From positions 310,001 to 374,000 of the forward strand of contig NZ_JOOE01000001.1 in NCBI RefSeq assembly GCF_000712135.1: 64,000 nt of DNA, written 5' to 3'. This document shows positions 7,865-16,026 of the stretch, piece after piece. This stretch comes from Sphingomonas sp. UNC305MFCol5.2 (GTDB lineage Bacteria; Pseudomonadota; Alphaproteobacteria; Sphingomonadales; Sphingomonadaceae). The position numbers were made by a program, and so were the translations under genes. Numbering within the stretch: the stretch's first letter is position 1; every line of letters starts with the position of its first letter. The notes beneath the pieces are model-generated. The model worked only from the letters and a program-made list of their open reading frames with translations, ran no database searches and had not been told where the DNA came from.

Positions 7865-9082
7865 ATGCAGTTCCACCACCGCGCGGTGCCGATCGTGCTG
7901 TCCGCGATCCTGATCGACTCGATCGGCTTCGGCATCGTCATGCCCGTCCTCCCCCGCCTGATCGTCGAGTTGGCGCATGTCAGCCTCGAGGATGCGGCGC
8001 GGATCGGCGGCTATATGCTTGCGGCCTATGCCGTCACGCAGTTCTTCGCCGGCCCGATCCTCGGCACGCTCGGCGACAGCTTCGGCCGCCGCCCCGTCCT
8101 GCTCTTCTCGATGCTCGCCTTCGCCGCCGATTATGCCTTCATGGCCGCGGCGCCCAGCATCGCGTGGCTGTTCGTCGGGCGGATGATTGCCGGAGTCGCC
8201 GGCGCTTCCTACGGGCCGGCCAACGCGGTGCTCGCCGACGTGACGCCGCCCGAAAAACGTGGTGCCACCTTCGGGCTGATGGGCGCGGCGTTCGGGATCG
8301 GTTTCATCCTCGGCCCCGCGATGGGCGGGCTGCTGGCGGGTCTCGGCGCCCGCGCGCCCTTCATCGCCGCTGCGGTGCTGGCCGGATTGAACGCGCTGTG
8401 GATCCTGACCGCCCTGCCCGAGACCATGCTCCCCGAGCGCCGCCGCGCGTTCCGCTGGGGCAATGCGCACGTCTTCGCCGCATTCAGGCCCTTGCTCCAC
8501 GCCGGAAATGCAGGCTGGCTGCTGCTCGCCGCGTTTCTCTGGCAGTTCGCGCACATGGTCTATCCCTCCACCTGGGCGTTCTGGTCGGAGATCGCGCTCG
8601 GCTGGGACGAAGAGGCGATCGGCTGGTCGCTTGCCGCTTCGGGGCTGGCGATGGCGCTCGTCCAGACGCTCGTCACCGGCCGCGCGATCAAGCGCTGGGG
8701 CGAGGAAAGAACCGTAGTGCTCGGCATCCTCGCGGGCGGATCGGTCTTTCTCGGCTATGTCTTCGTGCGCGAGGGCTGGATGGTCTATGCGCTGATCCCG
8801 ATCAGTGCGTTCCAGGCGCTCGCTTATCCTTCGATCAACGCCCTGCTCTCGCGCATGACCGACGCGCAGCATCAGGGCGCGCTGCAGGGCGGCATGGCCA
8901 GCCTCAACAGCGTCGCGCTGATCCTCGCGCCGCTGATGCTCAGCCAGGCGCTCGCCTTCGGTGCCGAGCGGGGCTTTCCCGCCGGCAATTTCGTGTTCGC
9001 CGCCACTCTAGCGCTCGCAGCCTTGCTGATCGTCGTCTTGCGCGTCGTGCCGCGGGTGAAAGAGGTGTCCGTTGCCGACTGA
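7865..9082 (+). CDS. MFS transporter, TetA-like drug/metabolite:H+ antiporter
   Basis: This 405-residue inner-membrane protein has about 12 hydrophobic segments. The motif-A loop GTLGDSFGRRPVLLFS lies between helices 2 and 3, and the N terminus AILIDSIGFGIVMPVLPRLI is typical of the TetA/Bmr branch of the major facilitator superfamily. The ATG at 7865 is chosen because AGGGGAAG lies just upstream; the upstream extension lacks a ribosome site. It sits between the acyl-CoA dehydrogenase and the CoA ligase and is divergent from the former. It may export an organic acid or toxic intermediate, but resistance to tetracycline-like compounds cannot be claimed from sequence alone. Confidence 0.88.
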   Translation: MQFHHRAVPIVLSAILIDSIGFGIVMPVLPRLIVELAHVSLEDAARIGGYMLAAYAVTQFFAGPILGTLGDSFGRRPVLLFSMLAFAADYAFMAAAPSIAWLFVGRMIAGVAGASYGPANAVLADVTPPEKRGATFGLMGAAFGIGFILGPAMGGLLAGLGARAPFIAAAVLAGLNALWILTALPETMLPERRRAFRWGNAHVFAAFRPLLHAGNAGWLLLAAFLWQFAHMVYPSTWAFWSEIALGWDEEAIGWSLAASGLAMALVQTLVTGRAIKRWGEERTVVLGILAGGSVFLGYVFVREGWMVYALIPISAFQALAYPSINALLSRMTDAQHQGALQGGMASLNSVALILAPLMLSQALAFGAERGFPAGNFVFAATLALAALLIVVLRVVPRVKEVSVAD

Positions 9083-9086
9083 CCGT

Positions 9087-9102
9087 TTTCGAAACTTGCG
9101 TA
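9087..9102. promoter_or_regulatory. Candidate TetR-type operator, site 3
   Basis: TTTCGAAACTTGCGTA lies 38 bp upstream of the acyl-CoA ligase start at 9141. Its reverse complement TACGCAAGTTTCGAAA resembles sites 1 and 2. The function is inferred. Confidence 0.4.
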
Positions 9103-9140
9103 TGGCGTTCGTGTCGGCGGTCGGTTAGCGTTCGGGGCAT

Positions 9141-10634
9141 ATGGGGGACATGGAACCAACCGCCGGGACGATGCTCGCGAGCGACTTCGCGCCGCTGCCC
9201 GATCTCATCCGCGCGCATGGGCGCGAGCGCGGCGACAAGCCCGCGCTCATCTTCGGCGGCCGCATCGTCACCTATGCGGCGCTCGACCGCATGATGGACC
9301 GGATCGCCTTCTCGCTCCAGCGCGATGGGGTAGAGGCGGGCCAGGCGGTCGCGATCCTCGGGCCCAATTCACTGGAATACGGCCTCGTCTTCCTCGGCGC
9401 ACTGCGGGCCGGCTGTGTCGCGGCGCCGCTCGCCCCCTCCGCGACGCCCGACCAGCTCGCGGCGATGGTCGCGGATTGCGGCGCGCCGATCCTGTTCCAC
9501 GACGCCGCGCACGACATCGACCTTCCCGTCCGCAAGGTCGCTCTCGAAAACCTCGACGGCTGGCTCGGCGACGGCACCCCCGCCCCGGCGATCGTCACCC
9601 CCGAAGACCCGTTCAACATCATCTATTCCTCCGGCACCACCGGAACGCCCAAGGGAATCGTCCAGCCGCATGCGATGCGCTGGGTCCATATCAGCCGCGC
9701 GCCTCCCGGTTTCGACGAAGCCGTGACGATGGTCGCCACTCCGCTTTATTCGAACACGACTTTGGTCAGCTTCCTCCCCACGCTCGGCTGGGGCGGCACG
9801 GTAGTGCTGATGGCGAGGTTCGATGCGCGCGACTATCTGACGCTCGCCGAGAAGCATCGCGGCAGCGTCACCATGCTGGTCCCCGTCCAGTATCAACGGA
9901 TCATGGCCGATCCCGAGTTCGACCGCTTCGACCTCTCCAGCTTCACGCTCAAGACCTGCACCAGCGCGCCCTTCTCCGCCGCGCTCAAGGCGGACGTGCT
10001 GGCACGCTGGCCTGGTCTGCTCGTCGAATATTACGGCATGACCGAGGGTGGCGGCACCACGATCCTCGTCTGCAACGCACATCCCGACAAGCTCCACACC
10101 GTCGGCAAACCGATCGAAGGCCACGACATCCGCCTGATCGACGACGAAGGCCGCGAAGTGCCGCCGGGCGAGACGGGCGAAGTCGTCGGCCGCTCGGGCG
10201 CGATGATGACCGGCTATCACGGCCGCGCCGACGCCACCCATGCCACGACCTGGTACGACGAATCCGGCAACCGCTTCATTCGCCACGGCGATATCGGCCG
10301 CTTCGACGAGGACGGGTTCCTGATCCTGCTCGATCGCAAGAAGGATCTGATCATTTCGGGCGGATTCAACGTCTATCCCTCGGACCTCGAGGCGGTGCTG
10401 GCGCAGCATCCAGACGTATCGGATTGCACCGTGGTCGGCATGCCTTCCGAGCAATGGGGCGAAACTCCGGTCGGCTTCTATGTCGGCAGCGGCGAGCCCG
10501 CGGAGATCCTCGCCTGGTGCAATACGAAGCTCGGCAAGACCCAGCGCCTCACCGATCTGCGCCGCGTCGACGAACTGCCGCGCAACGCGATCGGCAAGGT
10601 CCTCAAGCGCGCGCTGCGCGACAAATACGCATGA
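9141..10634 (+). CDS. AMP-dependent acyl-CoA synthetase/ligase
   Basis: This 497-residue ANL-superfamily enzyme activates a carboxylic acid to its acyl-CoA through an acyl-adenylate. The phosphate-binding loop IIYSSGTTGTPKG is near residues 159-173, the A5-like YGMTEGGG lies further on, DIGRFDEDGFLILLDRKKD and IISGGFNVYPSDLE are near 385-417, and the C-terminal lysine is in GKVLKRALRD. Starts at 9141 and 9150 are both possible; the difference is three residues. The thioesterase gene downstream overlaps its stop (ATGA), so the two are translationally coupled. Together with the dehydrogenases it probably feeds a beta-oxidation-type pathway; the acid is unknown. Confidence 0.94.
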   Translation: MGDMEPTAGTMLASDFAPLPDLIRAHGRERGDKPALIFGGRIVTYAALDRMMDRIAFSLQRDGVEAGQAVAILGPNSLEYGLVFLGALRAGCVAAPLAPSATPDQLAAMVADCGAPILFHDAAHDIDLPVRKVALENLDGWLGDGTPAPAIVTPEDPFNIIYSSGTTGTPKGIVQPHAMRWVHISRAPPGFDEAVTMVATPLYSNTTLVSFLPTLGWGGTVVLMARFDARDYLTLAEKHRGSVTMLVPVQYQRIMADPEFDRFDLSSFTLKTCTSAPFSAALKADVLARWPGLLVEYYGMTEGGGTTILVCNAHPDKLHTVGKPIEGHDIRLIDDEGREVPPGETGEVVGRSGAMMTGYHGRADATHATTWYDESGNRFIRHGDIGRFDEDGFLILLDRKKDLIISGGFNVYPSDLEAVLAQHPDVSDCTVVGMPSEQWGETPVGFYVGSGEPAEILAWCNTKLGKTQRLTDLRRVDELPRNAIGKVLKRALRDKYA

Positions 10635-11404
10635 CCCCGATCGCCGACATCCTCGCCGCCGCCGAGCGTGCCGACACCGGATTCCGCACCACGATCCCCA
10701 CCGACTGGATGCAGGGCCGCACGGCGTTCGGCGGCCTCTCGGCCGCGCTCGCGCTGCAGGCCGCGCTCGATCACGAGCCCGATCTGCCGCCGCTCCGCTC
10801 GGCGCAGGTCGCGTTCATCGGCCCGCTGGCCGGCGCCGTGACCGTCACTGCGACCAAGCTCCGCCGCGGCCGCAACGCCGCTTTCATTCAGTCCGACGTG
10901 ACGTCCGAGGCAGGGCTCGGGCTGCGCGCAATCTACGTGTTCATGGCCGAGCTCCCCTCGGCGATCGCGCATGACGAAGCGCCGCGCGGCCCGGTCGCTC
11001 CGCCCGCACCCGACGCCGAACTCCATACCGGGCCCGAGACCTTCTTCACCGGCAACTTCAATCTATGGGACCCGAAGCACGATCTCGGTTCCGCCGAATG
11101 GCTCCGCTGGGCCCGCCTCCGCGCCCATGAAGGCTTGCACCCGATGGTCGAGCTGATGGCGATCGGCGACGCCTTGCCTCCCGGCGCGTTCAAGCTCGCT
11201 TCCGAGCGCCAGACTCCGCTCAGCTCGCTCAATTGGCAGATCAACTTCCTGACTCCGGAGCCCGCCACGCAGGACGGCTGGTGGCTGCTCCACGCCCGGG
11301 CGGATACCGCGCATCACGGCTATTCGAGCCAGCGCATGGCGATCTGGAACGCCGCCGGCGAGCCGGTGGCCGAAGCGATGCAGGGCGTCGCCATTTTTGG
11401 CTGA
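10631..11404 (+). CDS. Acyl-CoA thioesterase family protein (double hotdog)
   Basis: The 257-residue product resembles TesB-like double-hotdog thioesterases. MQGRTAFGGLSAALALQAAL near residues 25-45 matches the first hotdog helix, and HHGYSSQRMAIWNAAGEPVA matches the second hotdog C-terminal strand pair. The ATG overlaps the ligase stop by four bases. It would hydrolyse acyl-CoA to free acid and CoA, perhaps relieving CoA trapping in the pathway of the upstream ligase and dehydrogenases. The C terminus (GVAIFG, stop) falls in the first copy of a 16-bp direct repeat. Confidence 0.85.
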   Translation: MTPIADILAAAERADTGFRTTIPTDWMQGRTAFGGLSAALALQAALDHEPDLPPLRSAQVAFIGPLAGAVTVTATKLRRGRNAAFIQSDVTSEAGLGLRAIYVFMAELPSAIAHDEAPRGPVAPPAPDAELHTGPETFFTGNFNLWDPKHDLGSAEWLRWARLRAHEGLHPMVELMAIGDALPPGAFKLASERQTPLSSLNWQINFLTPEPATQDGWWLLHARADTAHHGYSSQRMAIWNAAGEPVAEAMQGVAIFG

Positions 11405-11439
11405 GCCACAACGAGAACGCGTAGCCATTTTTGGCTGAG
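11390..11439. repeat. 16-bp direct repeat, two copies
   Basis: GCCATTTTTGGCTGAG occurs at 11390-11405 and again at 11424-11439. Each copy contains the small palindrome GCCA-TTTT-TGGC (preceded by A in the second copy). The first copy spans the thioesterase stop codon. It may be a short duplication or tandem terminator-like hairpins. Confidence 0.8.
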
Positions 11440-11445
11440 GCCCAT

Positions 11446-11471
11446 TGTTCCCCGGCGAAGGCCGGGGAACA
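11446..11471 (+). terminator. Strong hairpin downstream of the thioesterase gene (REP-like half)
   Basis: TGTTCCCCGGC and GCCGGGGAACA make a perfect 11-bp stem with loop GAAG, 40 bp after the thioesterase stop. There is no long T-tract, only GATTTGG. It may be a terminator, a single REP-type unit, or both. Confidence 0.6.
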
Positions 11472-11614
11472 GATTTGGCAAACCTGGCGCGCCATCGACA
11501 GCTCCGGCGACAATTTGCGACAACTTCTCTCCGCCGTGACAAACCCCTGCGACAGCCGTCCACCAAAAGACATGCCAGTCGCGGCAGAGGCCGCTCTCAT
11601 GCTGGAGTTTCGTC

Positions 11615-12079
11615 ATGAAGAAGACCCTCGCCGCCCTGCTCGGCGCCTCGCTGCTCGCCGGCGCCGCTTATGCGGCGCAAGAAACCCCCGTCCCCGCCGC
11701 TCCCCAGGATCGCCCGATGCGCGGCGACTTCTTCGGCAAGGCCGACGTCAATAATGACGGTGTCGTCACCAAGGCCGAGCTGCTCGCCGACACCGACGCC
11801 CGCTTCGCGAAGCTCGACACCAACAAGGACGGCAAGATCAGCAAGGACGAGCGCCCCGGCGGCGGCGAAGGCCGCGGCGGCCGGATGATGGGCCGTGCCG
11901 ATACCGATGGCGATGGCGCCATCTCGCTCGCCGAGCAGCAGGCACAGGCCGCCAGGCGCTTCGACCGTCTCGACACGAATGGCGACGGCAAGATCGACAA
12001 GGCCGAAAGCGATGCCGCACGCGCGCGGATGCGCGGCATGATGGAGCGCCGCGGCGGCGCCGCGCCCGACGCCAACTGA
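11615..12079 (+). CDS. Secreted or periplasmic EF-hand calcium-binding protein
   Basis: This 154-residue protein has a signal peptide MKKTLAALLGASLLAGAAYA. It carries four EF-hand-type loops: DVNNDGVVTKAE, DTNKDGKISKDE, DTDGDGAISLAE and DTNGDGKIDKAE. All have Asp or Asn at the calcium-ligand positions and a terminal Glu, so they look competent to bind calcium. A basic, Gly/Arg-rich linker (GGGEGRGGRMMG) splits the pairs. Proteins of this type are common in sphingomonads and are generally of unknown role, perhaps calcium buffering or sensing in the periplasm. It is followed by a good intrinsic terminator, so it is probably monocistronic. Confidence 0.88.
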   Translation: MKKTLAALLGASLLAGAAYAAQETPVPAAPQDRPMRGDFFGKADVNNDGVVTKAELLADTDARFAKLDTNKDGKISKDERPGGGEGRGGRMMGRADTDGDGAISLAEQQAQAARRFDRLDTNGDGKIDKAESDAARARMRGMMERRGGAAPDAN

Positions 12080-12089
12080 CTCCTGCCTG

Positions 12090-12130
12090 GCCGGGCGGCA
12101 TCCCTCCTCTCGCCGCCCGGCACTTCTTTT
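12090..12130 (+). terminator. Intrinsic terminator after the EF-hand gene
   Basis: A perfect 10-bp stem GCCGGGCGGC (12090-12099) / GCCGCCCGGC (12112-12121) is followed by ACTTCTTTT. Confidence 0.85.
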
Positions 12131-12157
12131 CGTCCCTGGAGTTGTTACGGTCGCATC

Positions 12158-12877
12158 ATGTCCGAAGCCTCTCATCTCCTCCTCGTCGACGACGAACGGT
12201 CGATCCGCGAGCCGCTCGCGCAATACCTCACCAAACAGGGGTTTCGCGTCACGCAGGCGGGCGACGCCGAGGGCGCACGCGCGCGGATGTCGGCTTATGC
12301 GATCGATCTCGTCATCCTCGACATCATGATGCCCGGCGAGGACGGCCTGAGCCTGTGCCGCCATATCCGCGAGACCAGCGAGACTCCCGTCATCCTGCTC
12401 ACCGCGCGCAGCGAAGAGACCGATCGCATCGTCGGACTCGAAATGGGCGCCGACGATTATGTCGTGAAGCCCTTCTCTCCGCGTGAGCTCGCCGCGCGAA
12501 TCAAGGTCGTGCTCCGCCGATGGACCGCCGGCGGTGCCAGGCAGCATGCCCCGGAGACGGGCAGCTTCGCCTTCGCAGGCTGGGTGCTCAGGACCGGCGA
12601 ACGCGCGCTGGTCGATCGCGAGGGCGTGTCGGTCCCGCTCTCCACCGGTGAGTACAACCTGCTCCACGCGCTGGTCACGCGCCCGCGCCAGGTCCTCACC
12701 CGTGACCAGCTGCTCGATCTGACCCAGGGCCGCGAAGCGGCCGCTTTCGACCGCGCGATCGACAATCAGGTCAGCCGCCTGCGCAAGAAGATCGAGCCTG
12801 ATCCGAGGAATCCGAGCCTCATCAAGACGGTCTGGGGCGGCGGCTACACCCTCGCCGCCGAAGTGACGCGGCTTTGA
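12158..12877 (+). CDS. OmpR-family response regulator
   Basis: This 239-residue protein has a receiver domain with the acidic pair D11-D12, phospho-acceptor D55 in VILDIMMPGEDG, the conserved Thr in LLTARSEE and Lys in VVKPF. A winged-helix DNA-binding domain follows (STGEYNLLHALVTRPRQVLT, IDNQVSRLRKKIE, VWGGGYTLA). It is partnered with the histidine kinase at 13065, although a roughly 146-bp repeat element lies between the two genes. The signal sensed is unknown. Confidence 0.94.
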   Translation: MSEASHLLLVDDERSIREPLAQYLTKQGFRVTQAGDAEGARARMSAYAIDLVILDIMMPGEDGLSLCRHIRETSETPVILLTARSEETDRIVGLEMGADDYVVKPFSPRELAARIKVVLRRWTAGGARQHAPETGSFAFAGWVLRTGERALVDREGVSVPLSTGEYNLLHALVTRPRQVLTRDQLLDLTQGREAAAFDRAIDNQVSRLRKKIEPDPRNPSLIKTVWGGGYTLAAEVTRL

Positions 12878-12894
12878 GAAGCGCTCTTCTTTCT

Positions 12895-13040
12895 CCCCTC
12901 CCTGCAAGGGAGGGGATCAAGGGGTGGGTCATGCGCCGGCCGGGGCTCGATGCCCCGGCCGGCGCACTTGCTGCGCGGCGAGTGAGTCTTTTGGGCGCGC
13001 AGACGCGCGCACCCACCAGCCCCTCCCTTGCAGGGAGGGG
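12895..13040. repeat. REP-like paired inverted repeat inside a two-component operon
   Basis: The hairpin unit CCCCTCCCTGCAAGGGAGGG begins the element and its partner CCCCTCCCTTGCAGGGAGGG ends it. GGGGTGGGT and ACCCACC extend the long inverted repeat. A second GC-rich palindrome (CCGGCCGGGGC / GCCCCGGCCGG) lies in the middle. It separates the response regulator from its kinase. Confidence 0.9.
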
Positions 13041-13064
13041 AAATTGGCTTTGCGAATGGGGGTC

Positions 13065-14381
13065 ATGAAACGCCTCCTCCCCAAGAGCCTCGCCGGGCAG
13101 ATGGCGCTGCTGATCGCCGTCGCATTGTTCACCGCCCAGGCAATCAACCTCGCAATCGCCTTGCGCGATCGTACGCAGTTCCGCCTCGCCCAGGCGACGC
13201 GCCCGGCGATCACCCGCATCGTCGACTCGCTCGAGCGCGAGAGGACGTCCGGCCGCCCGCTCTCCCCGGATCGCGGTCGCGTGCGCCGCGTCGCCGCCGA
13301 CCCCGTTTCGCCCGGACTGGAGCGGCGTGACGAAGTCGCCGAGGAACTGCGCCGCCAGCTGAGCGAGGTCGGCATTCCCTTCGGCAGGATCGACACCGGC
13401 CTCCGTCCGGCCACGCCCGAGGAGAATCGCGGGCGCGTGCGCGGCGGAACCGTGCTCGTCATCGCCATCGAGCAGCCCGGAAAGGGCTGGCTCACTATCA
13501 ACGCCCCCTGGTCGCGCGCCGACCGCCGGCTGATCGCGGCCCTGCTGTTCCAGACTCTGATCCTCTATGCGATCATCCTGCTCCCGGTGATGTGGATCGT
13601 GCGCCGCATCTCCAAGCCGTTGCGGTCGCTCGCCGGCGCCGCACAGGATTTCCGCCCCGGCGACGGTGCCGCTCCCCTCGAGGAGCGCGGCCCCAGCGAC
13701 GTCCGCGCAGTGATCGCCGCCTACAACGTCCTCAGCCTGCGTGTGAATGCGATGCTCGACGAAAAGGATCGCATGCTCGGCGCGATTGGTCACGATCTGC
13801 GTACGCCGCTCGCGGCGCTTCGCGTCCGCATCGAATCGGTCGAGGACGACGACGACCGAAATCGCATGGCCGACACGATCGACGAGATGAACCGGACGCT
13901 CGACGACATCCTGTCGCTCGCGCGCCTCGGCCGTCCGAGCGAGCCGCCCGTCGATGTCGATCTCTCGGCGCTGATCGATGCGGTGGTCGACGATTTCCGC
14001 GAGCTCGATCACGAGGTCGAGTTCGAGGAAGCGCCGCGTCTCAAGATGCACCTGCGCCCTACGCTGATGCGCCGCGCGGTGCGCAACCTGATCGAGAACG
14101 CGGTGAAATATGGCGGCGGCACGCGGGTGAGGCTGTTGCCGGGCGAACAGACGGTGGCAATCGAGGTGGCGGATCGGGGGCCCGGAATTCCGGCCGACAA
14201 GCTGGCCGCGGTTTTCGATCCGTTCACACGTCTGGAGACTTCGCGCAACCGCGACACCGGCGGCATCGGCCTCGGCCTCGCCCTCGCTCGTGCGATCGTC
14301 GCCGACGCTGGCGGCGATATCACCTTGGCCAATCGCGTCGACGGCGGCCTGACCGCCACGATCACGCTTCCCCGGAGCTGA
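13065..14381 (+). CDS. Membrane sensor histidine kinase (EnvZ-like)
   Basis: This 438-residue kinase pairs with the regulator at 12158. A first membrane segment lies near residues 10-30 (MALLIAVALFTAQAINLAIA), followed by a periplasmic region of about 130 residues and a second segment (LLFQTLILYAIILLPVMWIV). A HAMP linker follows. The dimerisation/phospho-acceptor box is AIGHDLRTPLAALRVRIESV. ATP-binding motifs are LIENAVKYGGG, VADRGPGIPADKLAAVFDPF and GGIGLGLALARAIV. ATGs at 13056 and 13065 are both possible; 13065 has GGGGG just upstream. Anything further upstream would translate the repeat. The signal is unknown. Confidence 0.92.
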   Translation: MKRLLPKSLAGQMALLIAVALFTAQAINLAIALRDRTQFRLAQATRPAITRIVDSLERERTSGRPLSPDRGRVRRVAADPVSPGLERRDEVAEELRRQLSEVGIPFGRIDTGLRPATPEENRGRVRGGTVLVIAIEQPGKGWLTINAPWSRADRRLIAALLFQTLILYAIILLPVMWIVRRISKPLRSLAGAAQDFRPGDGAAPLEERGPSDVRAVIAAYNVLSLRVNAMLDEKDRMLGAIGHDLRTPLAALRVRIESVEDDDDRNRMADTIDEMNRTLDDILSLARLGRPSEPPVDVDLSALIDAVVDDFRELDHEVEFEEAPRLKMHLRPTLMRRAVRNLIENAVKYGGGTRVRLLPGEQTVAIEVADRGPGIPADKLAAVFDPFTRLETSRNRDTGGIGLGLALARAIVADAGGDITLANRVDGGLTATITLPRS

Positions 14382-14543
14382 TCCGCGACCATTACACTTG
14401 GCTGCGAATGACGAGATCTTGAATATTGGCTACCGTCCTACGCGCCACAAAGAAAACCAGATGATCGATCTTGTGCCAGTTCATAAATCGGCAACAAGTT
14501 TTCGTGAGCATGCGTCTCTTCGATTGCAAGGGAGAGTGTGATC

Positions 14544-15839
14544 ATGGTCACGTATGACTGGTTCGCTTCGACGATGCCTGCAGCTGGACTGAAGGCGTTT
14601 CTCAGGCACGACGCCGTCAACGGCGGCAAGATGGCCTCCCGTCCGGAACAAGACATGCCGGAGCTGGCGGGGGTCAGCACGCTCGCCATGGACGAGACCG
14701 TGACGATCACTTCCGAAAACGGAGCCGATGCCGCCAATCTCGTCTGGACCGAGAATCAGATCGGCTATCTGACGCGCGTCGAAGCGACCGGCGATGCGGG
14801 TTCGGGCATCGCCTATTCGATCGTCGGCGGCGCGGATGCCGCTCGCTTCGAGATCGATGCGGTCTCGGGCGTGCTCCGCTTCGCCTGGAATGCGGATCCC
14901 GATTACGAGGCGCCCGCCGATGCGGACGGGGACAATCGCTACGAAGTCGTCGTTGCCGCCAGCAACGGTGTGGACAGCGACGAACAGGCGCTGACCGTGC
15001 GAGTCTACAACGCCAACGAAGCGCCGAGCTTCACTTCGTTCGGCGGAGCGGCTTCGGCATCGGTGACGATCTCCGAGAACAGCCTGGTCGTCGCGACGAT
15101 CGCCGCAGTCGATCCGGAGGCTCTCGTCAACACGCCTTATGCGATCGCCGGCGGCGCCGACGCCGCATTGTTCATGATCAATCCCTGGAACGGATTATTG
15201 TCCTTCCGCGCCGTGCCCGATTACGAGGCGCCGGCCGATGCCGGCGGCAACAATGTCTATGACGTCGTCGTGCGCGCCACCGACGGCACCAACATCGTCA
15301 CGCAGACGCTCGCCGTGACGGTGTCCAACGCCGCGGCCGAATCGAGCTTCACCGGCACCCCCTCCAGCAACACGATCACCGGCACGACGAATGCGGACAC
15401 GATCGCCGGCCGCGAAGGCGGCGACACGTTGTTCGGGCTCGACGGGGCGGACCTGCTCGACGGCGGCGCCGGCAGTGACACGCTGGTCGGCGGCGCCGGA
15501 GTGGACCAGTTCCTCGGCGGCGCCGGCAGCGACGTGTTCCGCTTCGACGCGCTCGCCGATTCGAGCGTGGGCAGCCCGGACATGATCTTCGACTTCAGCC
15601 GGGGCCAGGGCGATCGCATCTCGGTGACGAATATCGACGCCGACCTGCTCCTTGCCGGCAACCAGAATTTCACTTTCCTCGGCGCGAACGCCTTCACCGG
15701 CACCGCTGGGCAGCTGCGCTACGAGAAGGTAGGCGGCCATACCTTCATCTTCGCGGACGCCGACGGGGACGGTGTCGCCGATTTCCAGCTCCAGGTGAAT
15801 GGCGAGTTCAACTTCTACGGCTCCGATTTCCTGCTCTAG
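14544..15839 (+). CDS. Secreted cadherin-like / RTX calcium-binding protein
   Basis: This 431-residue protein lacks a classical signal peptide. It has two cadherin-like repeats of about 85 residues (GGADAARFEIDAVSGVLRF ... DPDYEAPADADGDN, then GGADAALFMINPWNGLLSF ... VPDYEAPADAGGNN). A short block of RTX nonapeptides follows (GGDTLFGLDGADLLDGGAGS and on, roughly residues 285-335), then a C-terminal domain of the serralysin/RTX type ending in hydrophobic FLL. Such proteins are normally exported by type I secretion using the C-terminal signal. No transporter genes lie nearby. The ATG at 14544 follows GGGAGAG. It probably acts at the cell surface or in the matrix, perhaps in adhesion; no enzymatic domain is seen. 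Confidence 0.85.
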   Translation: MVTYDWFASTMPAAGLKAFLRHDAVNGGKMASRPEQDMPELAGVSTLAMDETVTITSENGADAANLVWTENQIGYLTRVEATGDAGSGIAYSIVGGADAARFEIDAVSGVLRFAWNADPDYEAPADADGDNRYEVVVAASNGVDSDEQALTVRVYNANEAPSFTSFGGAASASVTISENSLVVATIAAVDPEALVNTPYAIAGGADAALFMINPWNGLLSFRAVPDYEAPADAGGNNVYDVVVRATDGTNIVTQTLAVTVSNAAAESSFTGTPSSNTITGTTNADTIAGREGGDTLFGLDGADLLDGGAGSDTLVGGAGVDQFLGGAGSDVFRFDALADSSVGSPDMIFDFSRGQGDRISVTNIDADLLLAGNQNFTFLGANAFTGTAGQLRYEKVGGHTFIFADADGDGVADFQLQVNGEFNFYGSDFLL

Positions 15840-15853
15840 AAAAAGCCCCCTCC

Positions 15854-15934
15854 GTGACCCCGGCGAAAGCCGCGGCCCAGAGTTTCTCTGCAGCGTCGCT
15901 CGTGGCTCTGGATCCCGGCTTTCGCCGGGAAGAC
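15854..15934. repeat. REP-like paired inverted repeat (CCCCGGCGAAAGCC type)
   Basis: The left arm starting GTGACCCCGGCGAAAGCCGC (15854-15882) pairs imperfectly with the right arm ending GGCTTTCGCCGGGAAGAC (15906-15934). It is intergenic between the convergent RTX and ndk genes and may serve as a bidirectional terminator. Confidence 0.82.
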
Positions 15935-16003
15935 GAAATTGGGTTCTGCGAACGCAGAAACGCCGGCGAGGCCTATGGCCCCACCGGCGCTCCTATCTCG
16001 CGA

Positions 16004-16019
16004 CCGCTCCGAAGAGCGG
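16004..16019 (-). terminator. Small hairpin downstream of ndk
   Basis: CCGCTC-CGAA-GAGCGG forms a 6-bp stem, 8 bp beyond the ndk stop codon, without a T-tract. Weak support. Confidence 0.35.
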
Positions 16020-16026
16020 CGGCAAA

